A DNA stretch of 64,000 nucleotides from Natronomonas aquatica (GCF_024449025.1 NZ_JAHLKM010000002.1:62001-126000); one strand, 5' to 3'. Shown: positions 48,991 to 59,261, counted from the stretch's first letter. Notes: generated by a model from the letters alone, not told the origin. Numbers and translations are program-made.

Positions 48991-50631
48991 TCACGGCATG
49001 TTTTCTCGGCCGAGACAGGAGAACAGCGGTTCGATATCCGACCAGACGTCGCGGATGTTATCGGCCTGCTCGCTGTTGCCTTCCTGTTTGAGCTTCTTGG
49101 CGTGGTCGTACATCTCCTCTAGGGGCGGCATCTCGGGGTTCCACAGCGTCCCCCACAGGTAGACGTCGTCGAGATACGGCGTGACGAGTTGGTTGACGTG
49201 GATGTCGATCGACTCGGAGCCGTTCGTCCCGTCGGCGTCGAGGAACTCGTCGCTCGCGAGGATCTCGGAGACGACCCCGTCGTTGACGAGTTTCGAGATC
49301 TCTTCCATTTTCTCGTTGGGTCCGTACAACAGGAACGTACCGCCCCAGGAGGTGGTCGGATCGAACTCGGCGAGTTTGTTCTGAAACAGCGCGTTCCGCG
49401 CGAGGATTTCGAGTTTAGATCGGTCGAAGGAGTCGGCCCGCATGCGGCCGAGCACCGGTGCCAGGATGACGGCCGGGGTGTACTCGCGTTCGGGATCAAC
49501 CTGGTATTTGTCCTGGACCGGCCGGAAGCTGTCGGCCGGGTCGAAGACGTCGCCCATGATCGACATCGTCGCCTCCCGGTCGAGGAACTGCGGCACCGAC
49601 GACATCGTAAACGCCTCCAGGAACGCGACGAGCGGTTTGTTGATCTCCTGGTACTGGGGTGGGTTGTACTCGTCGAGGCGGTTGATACGGGGGTGGATCT
49701 CGCTTTTGACGCTATCGAGCCGCTGGTTGTCGAAGGGGATGATTGCGTCGACGGCCTTCGAAGCGCGCGTCAGCCCGACGATCCCGTTGACCTTCGCCCT
49801 CCCGCCGAAATCAGCGTACCGCCGGCCGCGGGACGGCAGGACGATGCTGCTGAAGAACGGCTTTTGCACCACGAAGTCGTCGTCGAGGACGCGCTCCCGG
49901 ATCATGTCAGCGAGCACCGGCGTCGCCCCACAGCCGGTCCCTTTCGTGACGCTGTGGATGAACATGATCGCCTGTGAGTCCTTGAGGTGCTGCTGTTTGA
50001 TGTCCCACCGCTCCTGGAAGGGGTTGGCGTCGTCCTCGAAGTCGGCTTCGATGAGATCGCGGCCGAGGTCCCAGCGGAACCCGGCCCCCGCGTAATCGTG
50101 CTTCCCGAAACCGATGATACAGTTCGGCAGCAGGTCGTTGCGGCTGTACCCGTGTTCCTCCTGTGCGTAGTAGGTCTGTTCGAGTTCGCTCACGTTCGTG
50201 TTGAGCGCGCCGTAGCCCGCCAGCCCGCCGTTCCAGATCACCGCGCGCTGTTCGTGGTTCTCCTCTAAGGTGTCCCGCCGGAGGAGGATCGCATCGAGGA
50301 TATTGTTTCCCGCTCCGCCGACGCCGATCAGATACCACTTCTTCCCGTAGGCGTCGTCGAGGTGATCGTCGGTCGGCGTCTCGGACGCGATCGTATCGAT
50401 CCCCGTATCGGTCTCGATCGGGTCCTCGGTTCCCATCGTCGCCCCCGTGCTCGCGCCGTTCTCCGGCGATTCAGCCGGGTCAGGGCCGCTGAACACGTCC
50501 TCGACCAGGTCCGGATACATCGTCTCGATCGACTGCCGTTCGTCGCGGTGTCTGGCCCGGATGTGTTCGACGAGCGTGTCGCTGTCCCACTGCCCCGTTC
50601 GTTCCATACAGATCTTACATACCCGTGTCAT
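48991..50631 (-). CDS. Tubulin/FtsZ-superfamily protein 3 with N-terminal C2H2 zinc finger
   Basis: 546 residues. The first 30 form a C2H2 finger: Cys5, Cys8, His23, His28. An acidic linker of 60 residues follows. The GTPase domain then shows the most FtsZ-like T1 of the three, LIGVGGAGNNILDAI (101-115), T2 ALNTNVSELEQ (142-152), T3 GAGFRWDLG (182-190) and a T4 altered to VTKGTGCGATPVL (228-240), with Lys where the first Gly of GGGTG stands. Length is well above FtsZ because of inserts. The finger suggests a protein or nucleic-acid partner. It begins a leftward run 97 bases after the preceding gene's stop, with an AT box near 50670-50676. Confidence 0.87.
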   Translation of the reverse strand: MTRVCKICMERTGQWDSDTLVEHIRARHRDERQSIETMYPDLVEDVFSGPDPAESPENGASTGATMGTEDPIETDTGIDTIASETPTDDHLDDAYGKKWYLIGVGGAGNNILDAILLRRDTLEENHEQRAVIWNGGLAGYGALNTNVSELEQTYYAQEEHGYSRNDLLPNCIIGFGKHDYAGAGFRWDLGRDLIEADFEDDANPFQERWDIKQQHLKDSQAIMFIHSVTKGTGCGATPVLADMIRERVLDDDFVVQKPFFSSIVLPSRGRRYADFGGRAKVNGIVGLTRASKAVDAIIPFDNQRLDSVKSEIHPRINRLDEYNPPQYQEINKPLVAFLEAFTMSSVPQFLDREATMSIMGDVFDPADSFRPVQDKYQVDPEREYTPAVILAPVLGRMRADSFDRSKLEILARNALFQNKLAEFDPTTSWGGTFLLYGPNEKMEEISKLVNDGVVSEILASDEFLDADGTNGSESIDIHVNQLVTPYLDDVYLWGTLWNPEMPPLEEMYDHAKKLKQEGNSEQADNIRDVWSDIEPLFSCLGRENMP

Positions 50632-50728
50632 TGTCTCCCCGGATTGCCAGGGGGTAGCGCGCGCACCCTCTTAAACAGTGAGATCGTTCGGGGACGATCG
50701 GCGGTTCACCGTCGGTCGTCGCCGATCG

Positions 50729-52465
50729 TTACCGGCCGCTCGAGTACCGGTCGAGGAACCGATCGACGAGTTCGTCGATCCCGTCCGCGACGGCCGTCCT
50801 GTCAGTGAAACGGATCTCGAGGAAGCCGGGCGGGGCGTTCTCCTGTAGCGTGACTCGCTCGACGATGTCGGACTGTCGACGACAGAAGGTCGCCAGTGCC
50901 GCGAGCGTTCCCGGATCCGCGACTCTTTCGGGGAGCTTTTCGGTTTGGTACTCGACGACGTTTCCGTCGGATCGGTCGCGCTTGAGTTCCCGCAGAGTAT
51001 AGAGGATCTCGTCAGTGAGCTCCTCGGGGTCGACCGTCTCTGGAGCGGGGCCTCCGCCGGATCCTCCGTGAGCGTGCTCCGGTTCCCGCTCGGGGCCGGT
51101 ATCGGCTCTCCTGACGGAACGGGATTTCTCGCCGGTGTTCTCGATCAGGATCCGTTCGTCCTCGATGGAGAGCCCCACACCGTACTGCTGTTCCAACAGC
51201 GGTTCGAGTTCGGCGTAGAGCTGTTTCGCGATCCCGTTCGGGATCCGGGCGGACCGTTGACCGTGTTCGATCCCGCCGATGAGGCTCCGGAGGAAATCGA
51301 CCGCGGTCAAAAGCGCCTCCGACTCCGAACGTAGCTCCCGAAGCTGCTGTGTCGCCTCGGCGAACGTACACTCGTGGAGGTCGGACTTCGCCTCGGCGAT
51401 CCCGTTCTCGATGCCCCCGACGCCGTCGAACTCAGAGTGGCGATTCTCGATGACCAGCATCCGTGTCCGCTCCCCGACCGTACCGTCGATCTCGTCGGCC
51501 ACCGTTCGGATTGATTCGATATCGGATCGGACCTCGTTCAGTATCCGGTCGAACTCTTCTTCCCGTTCCCGGACATAGGATTCTATATCCGACCGGTGGT
51601 CGTCGATCGCCTCGATCGCGAACGCGATGTCCCGAATCGAGATCTCCTCGTCGTCGATCCAGTCCCGGACGTGTCGTTCGAGTTCGCCGACGTGGCATCG
51701 ACCGCCGACAGTCGGGAGATCGAGTTCCCGGAGCCGGGCGGGCAGGTTGACGATCTCGTATCCCTCACCGTACCTGGACGCGACGGACATCTCGAACCAG
51801 CCGTCGGCGAGTGCGGTTTCAATCCCGCGGTAAAGCTCCGTTTCGATCCTGTCGTCGCCCTGAGCCGCGTTCTCGCGGGCGTACCGGACGGCGTCGGGTG
51901 CGATCTCCTCCAGCCGATCGAGCGTCGCGTTATCGACGGTCGAGGGATTCGGCTCAGTATCGGGAGCGTCCCCGCTGACCGTGTCAGCGTGGCTGTCACG
52001 CTCCGAATCAGATCCGGTATCCGAACGTCCGCTGGAGGGGGTTTGGTCCGGCATCAGTACGAGCGCGCCGACGACGCCGCCGACCGTAACGACCGAAACC
52101 AGCAGTACCAAGAGAAGCGACGCGAGTGCGCCCGCCGAAATGGCGGAGACGGCGAGCCAGCCGAACAACAGGACGACCACGACGCCGGTACCGACGCCGA
52201 ATGCGATCCCGAGCCGTCGCTCGCTGCGGACGAAGAGGGCGATCCCCTGCCCCAGCCAGCCGAGGGCGCCGAAGAAACAGAGGACGGACACGGCCCCCGC
52301 ACCGCCCTCGGTCGCCACCGCCGCCCCGTAGAACCCCGGGACAATCAGCAATCCAGCCGCCGTATCCGTTCCGACAGCGCCGGCCACAATGGCCTGTAGT
52401 AACGACACCGCAAGCGGGATTCCGGCCGCAGCCCACGCCAGGAGTGCCCCCCGATTGTACCGCAT
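50729..52465 (-). CDS. Polytopic membrane protein with cytoplasmic coiled-coil domain
   Basis: 578 residues. About five helices (8-28, 36-52, 56-78, 84-106, 112-139) are followed by an acidic linker, a mixed domain (about 180-280: [32 protein letters not shown]) and a coiled-coil rod (about 285-400: [21 protein letters not shown]). A second linker with His/Gly/Pro leads to a small alpha/beta C-terminus. The ATG at 52465 is set by the promoter: minus-strand TTTATATA is centred 27-28 bases upstream. It is the first gene of the leftward series and may be the primary membrane base for tubulin 3. Confidence 0.78.
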   Translation of the reverse strand: MRYNRGALLAWAAAGIPLAVSLLQAIVAGAVGTDTAAGLLIVPGFYGAAVATEGGAGAVSVLCFFGALGWLGQGIALFVRSERRLGIAFGVGTGVVVVLLFGWLAVSAISAGALASLLLVLLVSVVTVGGVVGALVLMPDQTPSSGRSDTGSDSERDSHADTVSGDAPDTEPNPSTVDNATLDRLEEIAPDAVRYARENAAQGDDRIETELYRGIETALADGWFEMSVASRYGEGYEIVNLPARLRELDLPTVGGRCHVGELERHVRDWIDDEEISIRDIAFAIEAIDDHRSDIESYVREREEEFDRILNEVRSDIESIRTVADEIDGTVGERTRMLVIENRHSEFDGVGGIENGIAEAKSDLHECTFAEATQQLRELRSESEALLTAVDFLRSLIGGIEHGQRSARIPNGIAKQLYAELEPLLEQQYGVGLSIEDERILIENTGEKSRSVRRADTGPEREPEHAHGGSGGGPAPETVDPEELTDEILYTLRELKRDRSDGNVVEYQTEKLPERVADPGTLAALATFCRRQSDIVERVTLQENAPPGFLEIRFTDRTAVADGIDELVDRFLDRYSSGR

Positions 52466-52488
52466 GTACCGGCCTGTCGTATTTGGAA

Positions 52489-52496
52489 TATATAAA
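52489..52496 (-). promoter_or_regulatory. TATA box at the head of the leftward tubulin series
   Basis: TTTATATA on the minus strand, centred 27-28 bases before the ATG at 52465: a textbook leaderless haloarchaeal promoter. Confidence 0.6.
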
Positions 52497-52622
52497 TCCG
52501 GCGTGAGGTTCGTAGGTTCGGTCGGACGTGATCGACCCGTTTCGGACGGGAGTCGAACGTCACCACGTACCGACCGTGGGGGCGGTCGAAACGGTTTAGT
52601 TGAACGCTCGCGCACCGTCAGT

Positions 52623-54269
52623 ATGCCGACGGAACTTACTGAGTACGATCCCACGTTGGGGAACAAATTCGTTTTCGTAACCGGCGGGGTGATGTCCGGG
52701 CTCGGCAAGGGGATTACGGCCGCCAGTACCGGCCGATTACTCGCCAACGCCGGCTTCGACGTGACGGCAGTGAAGATCGATCCGTACCTCAACGTCGACG
52801 CGGGAACGATGAACCCTTACCAGCACGGGGAGGTATACGTCCTGAAGGACGGCGGAGAGGTCGATCTCGATCTCGGGAACTACGAGCGGTTCCTCGATAT
52901 CGATATGACCTTCGATCACAACATCACGACGGGCAAGACCTACCGCCACGTCATCGAGAAGGAGCGCGCGGGCGATTACCTGGGAAACACCGTCCAGATC
53001 ATCCCTCACATCACCGACGACATCAAACGGCGGATCCGGGAGGCCGCCGAGGGCCACGACGTCTGTCTCATCGAGGTCGGCGGGACTGTCGGCGACATCG
53101 AGGGAATGCCGTATCTGGAGGCGCTGCGACAGTTCGCCCACGAAGAGGACGACGACGATATCATCTTCGCGCACGTGACGCTCGTCCCGTACTCGAAGAA
53201 CGGCGAACAGAAGACGAAACCGACCCAGCATTCGGTCAAGGAACTCCGGTCGATCGGCCTCCAGCCGGACATCGTCGTCGGCCGCTGTGAGGACAGACTC
53301 GACCCCGAAACCAAACGGAAAATCGCGCTGTTCTGTGACGTTCCCGTCGATGCGGTCTTCTCGAACCCCGACGTCGAGGACATCTACCACGTCCCGCTCA
53401 TGGTCGAAGACGAGGGGCTCGACGAGTACGTCATGTCCGAACTCGATCTCGCGGGAGAGGCGATCCAGAAAGCCGACCGCGAAAACGAGTGGCGAGGAAT
53501 CGTCACACAGGAGACGACCGAGGAGATCGACATCGCGCTGGTCGGCAAGTACGCCCTCGAGGACGCGTATCTCTCGATCCACGAGTCGCTGAAACACGCC
53601 GGCTTCGAGACGAACACCGACATCAACGTCCTGTGGGTCGACGCCGACGAGATGGACGGCGACCACGAAGCGCGGCTCGAACGCGCCGAGGGGATCATCG
53701 TCCCCGGCGGGTTCGGGGCCCGCGGGACCGAGGGAAAGATCGGGGCCGTTCAGTACGCCCGCGAGAACGACGTGCCGTTCCTCGGGCTGTGTCTGGGCTT
53801 TCAGATGGCCGTCGTGGAGTTCGCCCGGAACGTCTGTGGGCTCGAAGGGGCCCATTCGGCGGAGATGGAGGAGTCGACGCCGCACCCGGTCATCGACATC
53901 CTCCCCGAGCAGTACGAAATCGAGGACATGGGCGGGACGATGCGGCTCGGCGCCCACGAGACGGACATCGAGCCCGGAACGATCGCCCACCAGGTCTACG
54001 GCGCTACCGCCTGTACCGAACGACACCGACACCGCTACGAGGTCAATCCCGAGTACATCGAGCGCCTCGAGGCCGCCGGCATGGTCTTTTCGGGGCGGGC
54101 CGAAAACCGGATGGAGATCCTGGAGTTGCCGGATCACCCGTTCTTTTTCGGCACGCAGTTCCACCCCGAGTTCCGGTCGCGGCCGGGGCGGGCCTCGCCG
54201 CCGTTCGTCAGCCTCGTCGAGACGATCCTCGAATCGGAGGAGACCGACGCCGAGGAGGTGACCGCCTGA
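52623..54269 (+). CDS. pyrG: CTP synthase
   Basis: 548 residues. It makes CTP from UTP, ATP and glutamine. The N-terminal synthase domain starts [21 protein letters not shown], followed by [19 protein letters not shown] and [12 protein letters not shown]. The C-terminal class I amidotransferase has the nucleophile Cys in [14 protein letters not shown] (about residue 389) and His/Glu in [14 protein letters not shown] near the end. Start [10 protein letters not shown], with the frame upstream ignored. Its stop overlaps the guaA start (TGATG). Confidence 0.97.
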   Translation: MPTELTEYDPTLGNKFVFVTGGVMSGLGKGITAASTGRLLANAGFDVTAVKIDPYLNVDAGTMNPYQHGEVYVLKDGGEVDLDLGNYERFLDIDMTFDHNITTGKTYRHVIEKERAGDYLGNTVQIIPHITDDIKRRIREAAEGHDVCLIEVGGTVGDIEGMPYLEALRQFAHEEDDDDIIFAHVTLVPYSKNGEQKTKPTQHSVKELRSIGLQPDIVVGRCEDRLDPETKRKIALFCDVPVDAVFSNPDVEDIYHVPLMVEDEGLDEYVMSELDLAGEAIQKADRENEWRGIVTQETTEEIDIALVGKYALEDAYLSIHESLKHAGFETNTDINVLWVDADEMDGDHEARLERAEGIIVPGGFGARGTEGKIGAVQYARENDVPFLGLCLGFQMAVVEFARNVCGLEGAHSAEMEESTPHPVIDILPEQYEIEDMGGTMRLGAHETDIEPGTIAHQVYGATACTERHRHRYEVNPEYIERLEAAGMVFSGRAENRMEILELPDHPFFFGTQFHPEFRSRPGRASPPFVSLVETILESEETDAEEVTA

Positions 54270-55186
54270 TGGTCGACGCCGAACCGTTCATCGGCGAGAA
54301 GATCGAAGAGATCGGCGCGGCGATCGGCGACGAAAACGCCGTCATCGCACTGTCTGGCGGCGTCGATTCCTCGACGGCCGCCGCCTTGGCCTACGAGGCA
54401 GTCGGCGACCAGCTCACGCCGGTGTACGTCGACACGGGGCTGATGCGGAAGGGCGAAACGGAATCGATCCGCGAGACGTTCTCCTACATGGAGAGTCTCC
54501 GGATCGTCGACGCCCGCGATCGGTTCCTCGATGCCCTCTCGGGGATCACCGATCCCGAGGAGAAACGCCACGCCATCGGCGAGGGGTTCATCCGGGAATT
54601 CGAGACCGTCGCCCGCGACGTCGACGCCGACTACCTCGTCCAGGGGACGATCTACCCCGACCGGATCGAGAGCGAGGGGACAATCAAATCCCACCACAAC
54701 GTCGGCGGACTCCCCGACGTCGTCGATTTCGAGGGGATCGTCGAGCCGATGCGTGACCTCTACAAGGACGAGGTCCGGGAGGTCGCACGCGCGCTGGACC
54801 TCGAGGAGGTCGTCTCCGAGCGAATGCCGTTCCCCGGTCCCGGGCTGGCGATCCGCGTCCTCGGGGAAGTCACCGAGGAGAAACTCGAAGTCGCCCGGGA
54901 GGCCAACCACGTCGTCGAGGACGAACTCGAAGAGTACGAACCCTGGCAGGCGCTGGCGGCAGTCCTCGGGAAGGCCACCGGTGTCAAGGGCGACAACCGG
55001 GTCCACGGGTGGGTGGTCTCGGTCCGCTCGGTCGAGTCCCGCGACGGGATGACCGCCCGGGCCCAAGAGCTCGATTGGGAGACGCTCCAGCGGATCCAAT
55101 CGCGGATCACCGGCGAGAACGAAAACGTCGCCCGCGTCGTCTACGACGTGACGCACAAACCCCCGGCAACGATCGAATATGAGTGA
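54269..55186 (+). CDS. guaA: GMP synthase, ATP-pyrophosphatase subunit (GuaAb)
   Basis: 305 residues. This is the synthetase half only, as is usual in archaea, where the glutaminase is a separate gene (not seen here). The PP-loop is [15 protein letters not shown] (about 27-41). GMP-synthase motifs follow: [14 protein letters not shown] and [11 protein letters not shown] (about 128-155), [15 protein letters not shown] (about 188-202) and the C-terminal dimerisation part ending [13 protein letters not shown]. Translation is coupled to pyrG, forming a nucleotide operon. Confidence 0.96.
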   Translation: MVDAEPFIGEKIEEIGAAIGDENAVIALSGGVDSSTAAALAYEAVGDQLTPVYVDTGLMRKGETESIRETFSYMESLRIVDARDRFLDALSGITDPEEKRHAIGEGFIREFETVARDVDADYLVQGTIYPDRIESEGTIKSHHNVGGLPDVVDFEGIVEPMRDLYKDEVREVARALDLEEVVSERMPFPGPGLAIRVLGEVTEEKLEVAREANHVVEDELEEYEPWQALAAVLGKATGVKGDNRVHGWVVSVRSVESRDGMTARAQELDWETLQRIQSRITGENENVARVVYDVTHKPPATIEYE

Positions 55187-55502
55187 GATCGTCATCGCCG
55201 GCGGCGATCCCGCGGGGCTGGGCGGGGCGCTCGAACGCCAGGGGGCGACGGTCCGTCACGCCGAGGGGACGGCCGATCGTCCGGCGCTCGAGGCGGCGGG
55301 GATCGAAGACGCCGATACGCTCGTGGTGACCGACGCGGGGCTGGCCACGTCCGTGACTGTCGCCCTCGATTGCAATCCCGATCTCCGGATCGTCTTCTAT
55401 ACCCGGGATTCGGTTCCGGAATTCATCAGGGGACAGGCCGGTCACATCGTCGATCCGGCGGTTCTCGATCCCGATACCGTTTCCGAGGAACTGTTGCGGT
55501 AG
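55179..55502 (+). CDS. Short Rossmann/TrkA-N-like protein downstream of guaA
   Basis: 107 residues overlapping guaA by 8 bases. It starts [22 protein letters not shown], like the first strand, Gly loop and helix of a Rossmann fold, and continues [33 protein letters not shown], the pattern of a TrkA-N/RCK domain cut short. I recall similar short proteins after guaA in haloarchaea (possibly DUF7126). It may bind a nucleotide made by its neighbours; no activity is known. Confidence 0.7.
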   Translation: MSEIVIAGGDPAGLGGALERQGATVRHAEGTADRPALEAAGIEDADTLVVTDAGLATSVTVALDCNPDLRIVFYTRDSVPEFIRGQAGHIVDPAVLDPDTVSEELLR

Positions 55503-55508
55503 GGCCGT

Positions 55509-56504
55509 TCAGGGCTTCGGCGCGGCGTTCTGCAGCGCCGTCTCGGCGACGTTGCCGCCGTAGTCCGCGCTCCGGGAGAGCGAATCGACGATCAACCCGA
55601 GCGACTGTGCCTGCTGGGCCTCCAGTTCGTGGATTCGATCGTCGACCGCCCGGGAGAGTTCGTCGATCCGGGTGAGACGCCGTCTGGCGTCGTTTGCGAG
55701 CCGGGTCGCCTGGTCGGAATCTTCCTCTAAGAGTGCGTCCATCCCCACCTCGATTACCTCCGTGGCTTCCCCGTGGAGCGCCTCGAGCGCCTCGGCGGCG
55801 TCGGACGGCGGAGCCCCGAGCGTCTGGGCGTGGGTCGCGATCTTTGCGGCGTGGTCGGCGATCCGCTCCAGCTGTCTGGCGCTGGAGTGATAATCGAAAC
55901 AGGTCTCCCGGTCGAGGCCGATCTCGGCGGCGGCCGAGGGATCGCGCAGCACCGACCGGAACACGCGCGAGACCATCGACCACAGCCGGTCGACGTCGTC
56001 GTCGCGCTGGACGACGTCGGCGGCGAGTTCGTCGTCGTCCTCTATGAGCGCGGTCACGGCATCGTCAAGCATCGTCGTCGCGACGAGCCGCATCCGGGTG
56101 ACGGCGTTGTGCATCGACAGTTCCGAGGAGTCCAAAAGGTCCTGCAGCCGGACCCGGCCGGAGGTCTCGCCGATCACTTCGAGCCCGACGAGCCCCTGGG
56201 TTGCCTCGCGGATGCTCCGGCGTTGGGCGGCGGTCACCTGTGAGGTCTCGAGCGTAATGATGTCGAAGCCGCTGACGTACATCGTCACGACGGCGCGCAT
56301 GAGTTCCTCGCCTTCCAGTCCCGTGATGTCGAGCGCACCCTCGATCTTCCCGTCGTCCGTCTCGGGAATCAAAAGCAGCGTCTCGTCTTCGGGATGGAAC
56401 TCGATGCGGCTCCCGCCGGAGATCCCGTTTTCGGTCGCCCAGCCTTTCGGGAGCGAGACAGTGTACGTAGATCCGCCGGTCACCTGGACTTTTCGCGTCT
56501 CCAT
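55509..56504 (-). CDS. AbrB-PhoU fusion, phosphate-uptake regulator
   Basis: 331 residues. The N-terminal 45 residues are a swapped-hairpin AbrB/SpoVT DNA-binding domain (METRKVQVTGGSTYTVSLPKGWA). Two PhoU helical repeats follow (about 105-215 and 225-330), with motifs such as SSARQLERIADHAAKIATHA. Such proteins are transcription regulators of phosphate genes in haloarchaea. Start METRKVQ; an AT-rich promoter area lies at 56510-56560. It is divergent from the ruined pstB and intact phoU, so it is probably their former regulator. Confidence 0.9.
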   Translation of the reverse strand: METRKVQVTGGSTYTVSLPKGWATENGISGGSRIEFHPEDETLLLIPETDDGKIEGALDITGLEGEELMRAVVTMYVSGFDIITLETSQVTAAQRRSIREATQGLVGLEVIGETSGRVRLQDLLDSSELSMHNAVTRMRLVATTMLDDAVTALIEDDDELAADVVQRDDDVDRLWSMVSRVFRSVLRDPSAAAEIGLDRETCFDYHSSARQLERIADHAAKIATHAQTLGAPPSDAAEALEALHGEATEVIEVGMDALLEEDSDQATRLANDARRRLTRIDELSRAVDDRIHELEAQQAQSLGLIVDSLSRSADYGGNVAETALQNAAPKP

Positions 56505-56853
56505 ATCGAGGTATATGCGGATATAGTATAAATTAGTGTCGAGATATATAGAAACGGGCAATCGGTCCGGAATCGTCGCGTTACAGCGGTTTCTTTGCCG
56601 CAATATCGTCCGATTTGGGATCAATATAGAGAGATAAACGTTATCGAACATAGAAATATATAGAAAGCACAGCGAGCTACGTATGGCCGTATCGATCATC
56701 GGACAGCGATGGAGCGAGACGGGGGACCCGTCCGGCCGACGCGCGGGGAACCGACGTTCCGGTATCCTGTGGCCGGTCACGCCCGATCCCGCGGCCGCGT
56801 TCGTCGAGCACGGGCGGGCGCGTTCCTCTCTGTGACGACGATACGGAGCAATC
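56505..56853. other. AT-rich divergent intergenic region, possible gene remnants
   Basis: The first 170 bases are very A/T-rich with repeated ATATA (for example 56517-56533, 56545-56551, 56626-56632 and 56652-56664), containing the promoters for both directions. From 56683 an ORF of about 50 codons ([10 protein letters not shown]...) is open but matches nothing I know. It may be debris of a lost pst gene. Confidence 0.4.
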
Positions 56854-57655
56854 ATAGGTTCAGAGGAAACCGCCGACCCGACGACAGAGACCGGACCGGT
56901 CGCCGATTCGCCGACAGCCGGGGTAGCCGAGACGACCGAACGCCGCGGGACGGGGCGGACAGTCATCGGGATCCGGAACATCGGCGTCCACTACGGCGAA
57001 ACACGGGCGCTTTCCGAGATCACGGTGTCGATCCCCGAGGGACAGGTGACGGCGCTGATCGGCCCCTCCGGCGTCGCGTCGGCATGGTGTTTCAAAAGCC
57101 CAACCCGTTCCCGAAATCGATCCGGAACAACGTCGCCTACGGACTGCGTATCCAGGGGTACGAGGGCGGTATCGACGCACGCGTCGAGGGATCACTGAAG
57201 AACGCCGCGCTGTGGGACGAGCTGAAGGATCAGCTGGGCGAGTCGGGGTTGGAGCTGGGGGACAACAGCAGCGGCTCTGTATCGCCCGCGAGATCGCACC
57301 GAACCCCGAGGTGATCCCGATGGACGAGCCGGCGTCGGCGCTCGACCCGGTCGCGACCCCGAAGATCGAGGATCTTATCGACGACCTCGCCGAGGGGTAC
57401 ACGGTCATCATCGTCACCCACAACATGCAACAGGCCGCCCGGATCCCCGATCGGATAGCCGTCTTTCTCACCGGCGGCGAACTCGTCGAGTACGACGACA
57501 CCGACGCTATCTTCGGGAATCCCGGAACCGACCGCGTCGAGGACTACATCACCGGCAAGTTCGGAGAACTGCCGGGGATCGCCGAGCTCACCAGTCGGAC
57601 GCTCGTCGGACATCTCCCGAAGAGACATATCGGAGTGTCCACAAACCGACCCTAA
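56854..57655 (+). pseudogene. pstB: Broken phosphate ABC transporter ATPase gene
   Basis: PstB sequence is recognisable but split over three frames. Frame A (from about 56860) gives [20 protein letters not shown] and [11 protein letters not shown], then breaks inside Walker A, so the Gly-Lys-Ser/Thr is lost. Frame B (about 57076-57260) resumes at [21 protein letters not shown], so about 45 codons are missing. Frame C (about 57262-57655) gives [31 protein letters not shown] and runs to the end [14 protein letters not shown]. The expected start codon reads ATA at 56854. Without Walker A it cannot bind ATP. pstS, pstC and pstA are absent; phoU overlaps its end and is intact. Confidence 0.88.
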
Positions 57656-58335
57656 TGGCGCGCAAGGGATTCCAACAGCAGTTGAGCGAGCTCCGCGAGG
57701 AGATCCTCTATATGAGCGAGATCGTCCTGGAACGGCTGCGGATGGGACTCGACGCCCAAGAGACGAAAGACGAATCGCTGGCCAAGGAAGTCATCGAAGG
57801 CGACCACGAGATCAACGAGCTCTATCTCGGTCTGGAGCAGGACTGTATCGACCTGTTCGCGCTCCAACAGCCCGTCGCCGGCGACCTCCGGTTCATCGCC
57901 GCCTCGTTTAAGATCATCACCGACCTCGAACGAGTCGCCGACCTGGCGACCAACCTCGGCGAATACACGCTCCAGGCCGAACGCGACCTCTATCCGGACG
58001 TCGACATCCAGGGGATCGGCGACGCCGTCATCGAGATGGTCGAGAAGGCGATGACTGCCTACGCTGAGGACGACGCCGAACGGTGCTTCGAGATCGACGA
58101 CCGGGACGACGATATCGACGCGATGTGTGAGGACGCCTCCGGCATCGTCGTCCGCGACCTCATCGAGACGGAGATCGACGACACCTCCTCCGACACCGAG
58201 ATCGAGTCGCTCATGTCGGAGGTCTCGCGGCTGCTTTTGACGATCCGGGACCTAGAGCGGGTCGGGGATCACGCGGTCAACATCGCGGCCCGAACCCTGT
58301 ATATGATCGAAAACAGCGACGAACTGATCTACTGA
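57655..58335 (+). CDS. phoU: Phosphate-signalling protein PhoU
   Basis: 226 residues of two PhoU three-helix repeats with the family motifs AGDLRFIAASFKIITDLERVADLATNLGEYT split about residue 78-105, and LLTIRDLERVGDHAVNIAARTLYM at about 197-219 (metal-binding Glu/Asp). It normally restrains the Pst transporter and phosphate signalling. Its ATG overlaps the stop of the pstB pseudogene (TAATG). It looks fully intact although its partner is destroyed, so it may now serve another transporter or a second pst operon elsewhere. Confidence 0.92.
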   Translation: MARKGFQQQLSELREEILYMSEIVLERLRMGLDAQETKDESLAKEVIEGDHEINELYLGLEQDCIDLFALQQPVAGDLRFIAASFKIITDLERVADLATNLGEYTLQAERDLYPDVDIQGIGDAVIEMVEKAMTAYAEDDAERCFEIDDRDDDIDAMCEDASGIVVRDLIETEIDDTSSDTEIESLMSEVSRLLLTIRDLERVGDHAVNIAARTLYMIENSDELIY

Positions 58336-58407
58336 CCGGGGCCGCCCCGTCCCGGCCGGCGTCTCCGAGGACGACCCCTATTAGTGGTCCCACCCCGTAA
58401 TCGGGGC

Positions 58408-59190
58408 ATGGACTCGACGTTCGAGGGGGCCGTGCTGGACATGGACGGGACCATCTATCGCGGCGAACGGGCGATCCCGGGCGCGACCGAAGCGATAGCG
58501 GACCTCCGGAGGGCAGACACTAGCCTGCTGTTTTTTTCGAACAACCCGACGAAATCCAGGCGGGCCTACGTCGAACGGCTGGCGGGGTTCGGGATCGACA
58601 CCGAACCGGATAAGATACTCTCCGCCGGGACGGTGACGACGCAGTATCTGGCGGAAACACACACCGAAGAGACCGTCTTTCTGATCGGCGCGGACGGCCT
58701 CCGCGAGCAGTTCGAGGCGGCCGGGATCGACCTCGTGGACGACGCGACGGCCGCCGACGTGCTGGTCGTCTCCTGGACACGGGAGTTCGGGTACGGCGAC
58801 CTGCTCGCCGGGTATCGGGCGATCGAAGCGGGGGCGACGTTCTACGGAACCGACCCCGACCGGTTGATCCCCGCCGAGGAGGGAATGGTCCCCGGCTCGG
58901 GAGCGATCGTCAACGCCGTCGCCGGGACCGCCGGGCGCGAACCCCTGAAGGTCCTCGGGAAACCGTCCGCCGAGGCGCGGCGGGCGGCCCTCGATTCGCT
59001 GTCCGTGCCGCCGGAGCGGTGTCTCGTCGTCGGGGATCGGCTGAACACGGACATCGCGCTCGGCGACCGGGCGGGAATGACGACGGTGCTCGTCAGAACC
59101 GGCGTCAGTACCGACGCCGACCTCGAGGAAAGCGACGTCACGCCGGATCACGTCATCGACTCGCTGGCCGACATCGCGGACGTGCTTTGA
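58408..59190 (+). CDS. HAD-IIA (NagD-like) sugar/phosphoglycolate phosphatase
   Basis: 260 residues. HAD motif I DMDGTIYRG (about 11), motif II in LLFFSNNPTKSR (about 44), the large C2a cap, and motifs III/IV in KVLGKPSAEA (Lys, about 180) and VVGDRLNTDIALGDRAGM (about 208). This is the NagD/p-nitrophenylphosphatase branch, which dephosphorylates small phosphates such as 2-phosphoglycolate or nucleotides; the exact substrate is open. It starts 72 bases after phoU; a small hairpin CCCCG-TAAT-CGGGG (58392-58405) lies just before. Confidence 0.88.
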   Translation: MDSTFEGAVLDMDGTIYRGERAIPGATEAIADLRRADTSLLFFSNNPTKSRRAYVERLAGFGIDTEPDKILSAGTVTTQYLAETHTEETVFLIGADGLREQFEAAGIDLVDDATAADVLVVSWTREFGYGDLLAGYRAIEAGATFYGTDPDRLIPAEEGMVPGSGAIVNAVAGTAGREPLKVLGKPSAEARRAALDSLSVPPERCLVVGDRLNTDIALGDRAGMTTVLVRTGVSTDADLEESDVTPDHVIDSLADIADVL

Positions 59191-59261
59191 TTCTCACCTC
59201 CGGCTGGAACCGCGAGCTTTCGTTTCGCTCTCGCTGTAATGCGTGATAATACCTACCAAGG

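Noticed and set aside
41122-50631. Labelling any of the three GTPases as ftsZ or cetZ
   Set aside because: T-loop changes, large inserts, the zinc finger and the lack of an obvious T7 loop do not fit canonical FtsZ or CetZ, and the neighbours are not those of the division genes.
52737-54164. Long minus-strand frame opposite pyrG
   Set aside because: It is a shadow of CTP synthase with no independent promoter or motif.
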